From Bacteroidales bacterium (GTDB lineage: Bacteria > Bacteroidota > Bacteroidia > Bacteroidales > UBA1402): 25,273 bases of DNA. Below, one piece after another: positions 24,249 to 25,273 of this stretch (positions within the stretch are counted from its first letter, which is position 1; every line of letters begins with the position of its first letter). The position numbers and the translations under genes were made by a program. Under the pieces are notes generated by a model. It saw nothing but the letters and a program-made list of their open reading frames with translations. It made no database searches and was not told the origin of the DNA. The stretch is from the NCBI GenBank assembly GCA_012511135.1, contig JAAZGQ010000141.1, positions 1 to 25,273 of the forward strand. Reading direction: 5' to 3'.

Positions 24249-24992
24249 ATGCTAAGCAAAGCCAAAATTAAGTGGATACATTCGCTGGATCTCAAAAAAA
24301 ACCGCACTGAACTCCACTTATTTGTAGCAGAAGGCCATAAATTAGTGACTGACTTGTTGCCAATTATGCCCTGCCGATTTTTGACGGCTACTGCAGAATG
24401 GCTGCAAAATCATCCGAATATTCGTTCTGCAGAAATTGTGGAGGCATCCCTGCAGGAAATCACCAAAGCCAGCAATCAGCAGCATCCTCAGGAAGTACTG
24501 GCTATTTTTGAGATTCCGGACATAGCCCTGGATTTGAACAAAATAAAAAACGAGCTGTCTCTGGCCCTTGACAATATTCAGGATCCCGGTAATCTTGGCA
24601 CCATCATTCGTACAGCTGACTGGTTTGGGATAAATACCCTGTTTTGTTCCATTGGATGTGTTGATGCCTTCAACCCTAAAACCGTGCAGGCCAGCATGGG
24701 TTCAATTGCCAGGGTTTCCGTTCATTATCTTAAACTTGAAGAATTTCTTCCTGCCTTGAGCATTCCTATATTCGGCACTTTTCTTGAGGGAAAGAATCTT
24801 AATGAGTTCAACAATCTGCCTGAGGCAGCCGTAATACTAATGGGAAACGAAGGCAATGGGATCTCGGAGAAACTTGAACAGATTGTCAATGAGAAGATAT
24901 ATATTCCGAAATACCCGGCCGGCAGCAAAAGAGCAGAATCGCTCAATGTTTCTATAGCCACGGCTATTGTCTGTGCTGCTTTCAGAAAATAA
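24249..24992 (+). CDS. SpoU/TrmH family RNA 2'-O-methyltransferase
   Basis: It transfers a methyl group from S-adenosylmethionine to a ribose 2'-OH in rRNA or tRNA. The 247-residue protein has an N-terminal substrate-binding domain (about 1-90, HLFVAEGHKLVTDLL) and a C-terminal SPOUT knot with all three motifs. Motif 1 is DNIQDPGNLGTIIRTADWFG at 108-127 (Asn115, Arg121). Motif 2 is ILMGNEGNGIS at 196-206 (Glu201). Motif 3 is ESLNVSIATAIV at 230-241. The presence of the N-terminal domain favours an rRNA target (RlmB-like) over tRNA, but the target position is unknown. It is divergent from tamL, a pairing I recall from other Bacteroidota. Confidence 0.9.
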   Translation: MLSKAKIKWIHSLDLKKNRTELHLFVAEGHKLVTDLLPIMPCRFLTATAEWLQNHPNIRSAEIVEASLQEITKASNQQHPQEVLAIFEIPDIALDLNKIKNELSLALDNIQDPGNLGTIIRTADWFGINTLFCSIGCVDAFNPKTVQASMGSIARVSVHYLKLEEFLPALSIPIFGTFLEGKNLNEFNNLPEAAVILMGNEGNGISEKLEQIVNEKIYIPKYPAGSKRAESLNVSIATAIVCAAFRK

Positions 24993-24999
24993 AATCACA

Positions 25000-25273
25000 T
25001 TAATCCTCGCCTGTTATAAACTCTTTTTTTAAACCCTCTCTAAAAACAGCTTTGGTTCCCGGTAGTTCCGGCTGTTCATTTTTAATGATTGGTTTAAACT
25101 CTACAACAGTCCAATTACAGGTATCCTGAACAAGAGATTTTGGCCAAAACGAAGTTTCATATTTCTTAAAATCCATAAACGGCAATGTCTGCAGGCTGTC
25201 TGCCTTCAAAACCAGAGAGTCGGACTCTGCTCCAATAGCCAGAGATTCGGACTCTGATTCAATAGCCAGAGAA
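25000..25273 (-). CDS. C-terminal part of a hypothetical protein with 9-residue Ser/Glu repeats
   Basis: The frame is open from the window edge to the TAA at 25000-25002; the 5' part is missing. The visible 90 residues start with imperfect repeats (SLAIESESE, SLAIGAESD, SLVLKAD, SLQ) and continue into a non-repetitive C-terminus, with NWTVVEFKPII in the middle and ending in KKEFITGED. I do not recognise a family. The acidic Ser/Leu repeat could form a stalk or a coiled segment, but too little is visible to judge. An internal TTG at 25209 is probably not the start because the frame stays open and repetitive upstream. The stop lies only 7 bases from the converging methylase gene. Confidence 0.65.
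   Translation of the reverse strand, partial: SLAIESESESLAIGAESDSLVLKADSLQTLPFMDFKKYETSFWPKSLVQDTCNWTVVEFKPIIKNEQPELPGTKAVFREGLKKEFITGED
25213..25273. repeat. 27-bp in-frame tandem repeat
   Basis: Two full units (25213-25239 and 25240-25266) and the first 7 bases of a third differ at only three positions. One unit equals nine codons, so copy number can change without a frameshift. The first unit contains the inverted repeat AGAGTC-G-GACTCT. The array runs off the window, so its length is unknown. Confidence 0.85.

Noticed and set aside
25213..25273. CRISPR-like repeat array at the window end
   Set aside because: Units are directly adjacent without spacers and code an in-frame 9-residue repeat; this is a minisatellite.

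Overview
The window comes from an anaerobic member of the Bacteroidota, probably Bacteroidales or a related order. Four things point there. Most genes have a Bacteroidota-type -7 box (TAnnTTTG) upstream instead of a strong Shine-Dalgarno site. There are lipoproteins of types found in this phylum (TamL, SusD-free CAZyme lipoproteins). There is a small DUF6132-type membrane protein. Two oxygen-sensitive or fermentative enzymes are present: a glycyl radical enzyme with its activase, and a single-chain ADP-forming acyl-CoA synthetase. No phage, IS element, CRISPR array or rRNA was seen.

Layout. 1-2709 (-): topoisomerase IV subunit A, cut off at its 3' end by the window edge. A divergent promoter region leads to glycyl-tRNA synthetase (2820-4364, +), followed after 11 bases by a GH43 lipoprotein (4376-5908, +). 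Converging on it are PRPP synthetase (5952-6890), an intracellular GH13 enzyme (6995-8689) and FabD (8705-9568), all on the minus strand. The fabD/GH13 junction carries a perfect 17-bp tandem duplication. 9733-14258 (+) is a tight three-gene cluster: GH105 lipoprotein, radical-SAM activase, and a glycyl radical enzyme matching trans-4-hydroxy-L-proline dehydratase (HypD). An ADP-forming acyl-CoA synthetase (14279-16348, -) converges on it, with a divergent M24 Xaa-Pro peptidase (16459-17841, +). Next come a 74-aa membrane protein (17917-18141, -), a three-module beta-helix lipoprotein (18291-20006, +), a FabK/nitronate monooxygenase flavoprotein (20147-21067, +), tRNA-Arg(UCU), a cold-shock protein (21523-21714, +), the TamL outer-membrane assembly lipoprotein (21795-24131, -), a SpoU-type rRNA methylase (24249-24992, +) and the 3' part of a minus-strand gene with 9-residue repeats.

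How the genes may work together. Most are housekeeping genes: DNA topology, translation, nucleotide and fatty-acid synthesis, envelope assembly and rRNA modification. The most interesting block is 9733-17841. A cell-surface unsaturated-uronyl hydrolase is apparently co-transcribed with hydroxyproline dehydratase and its activase, and an X-Pro peptidase lies nearby. This suggests use of hydroxyproline-rich glycoproteins (plant arabinogalactan proteins or extensins) or of extracellular matrix (collagen plus glycosaminoglycan), with sugar and imino acid consumed together. The enzyme assignments rest on visible motifs. The shared substrate is inference.
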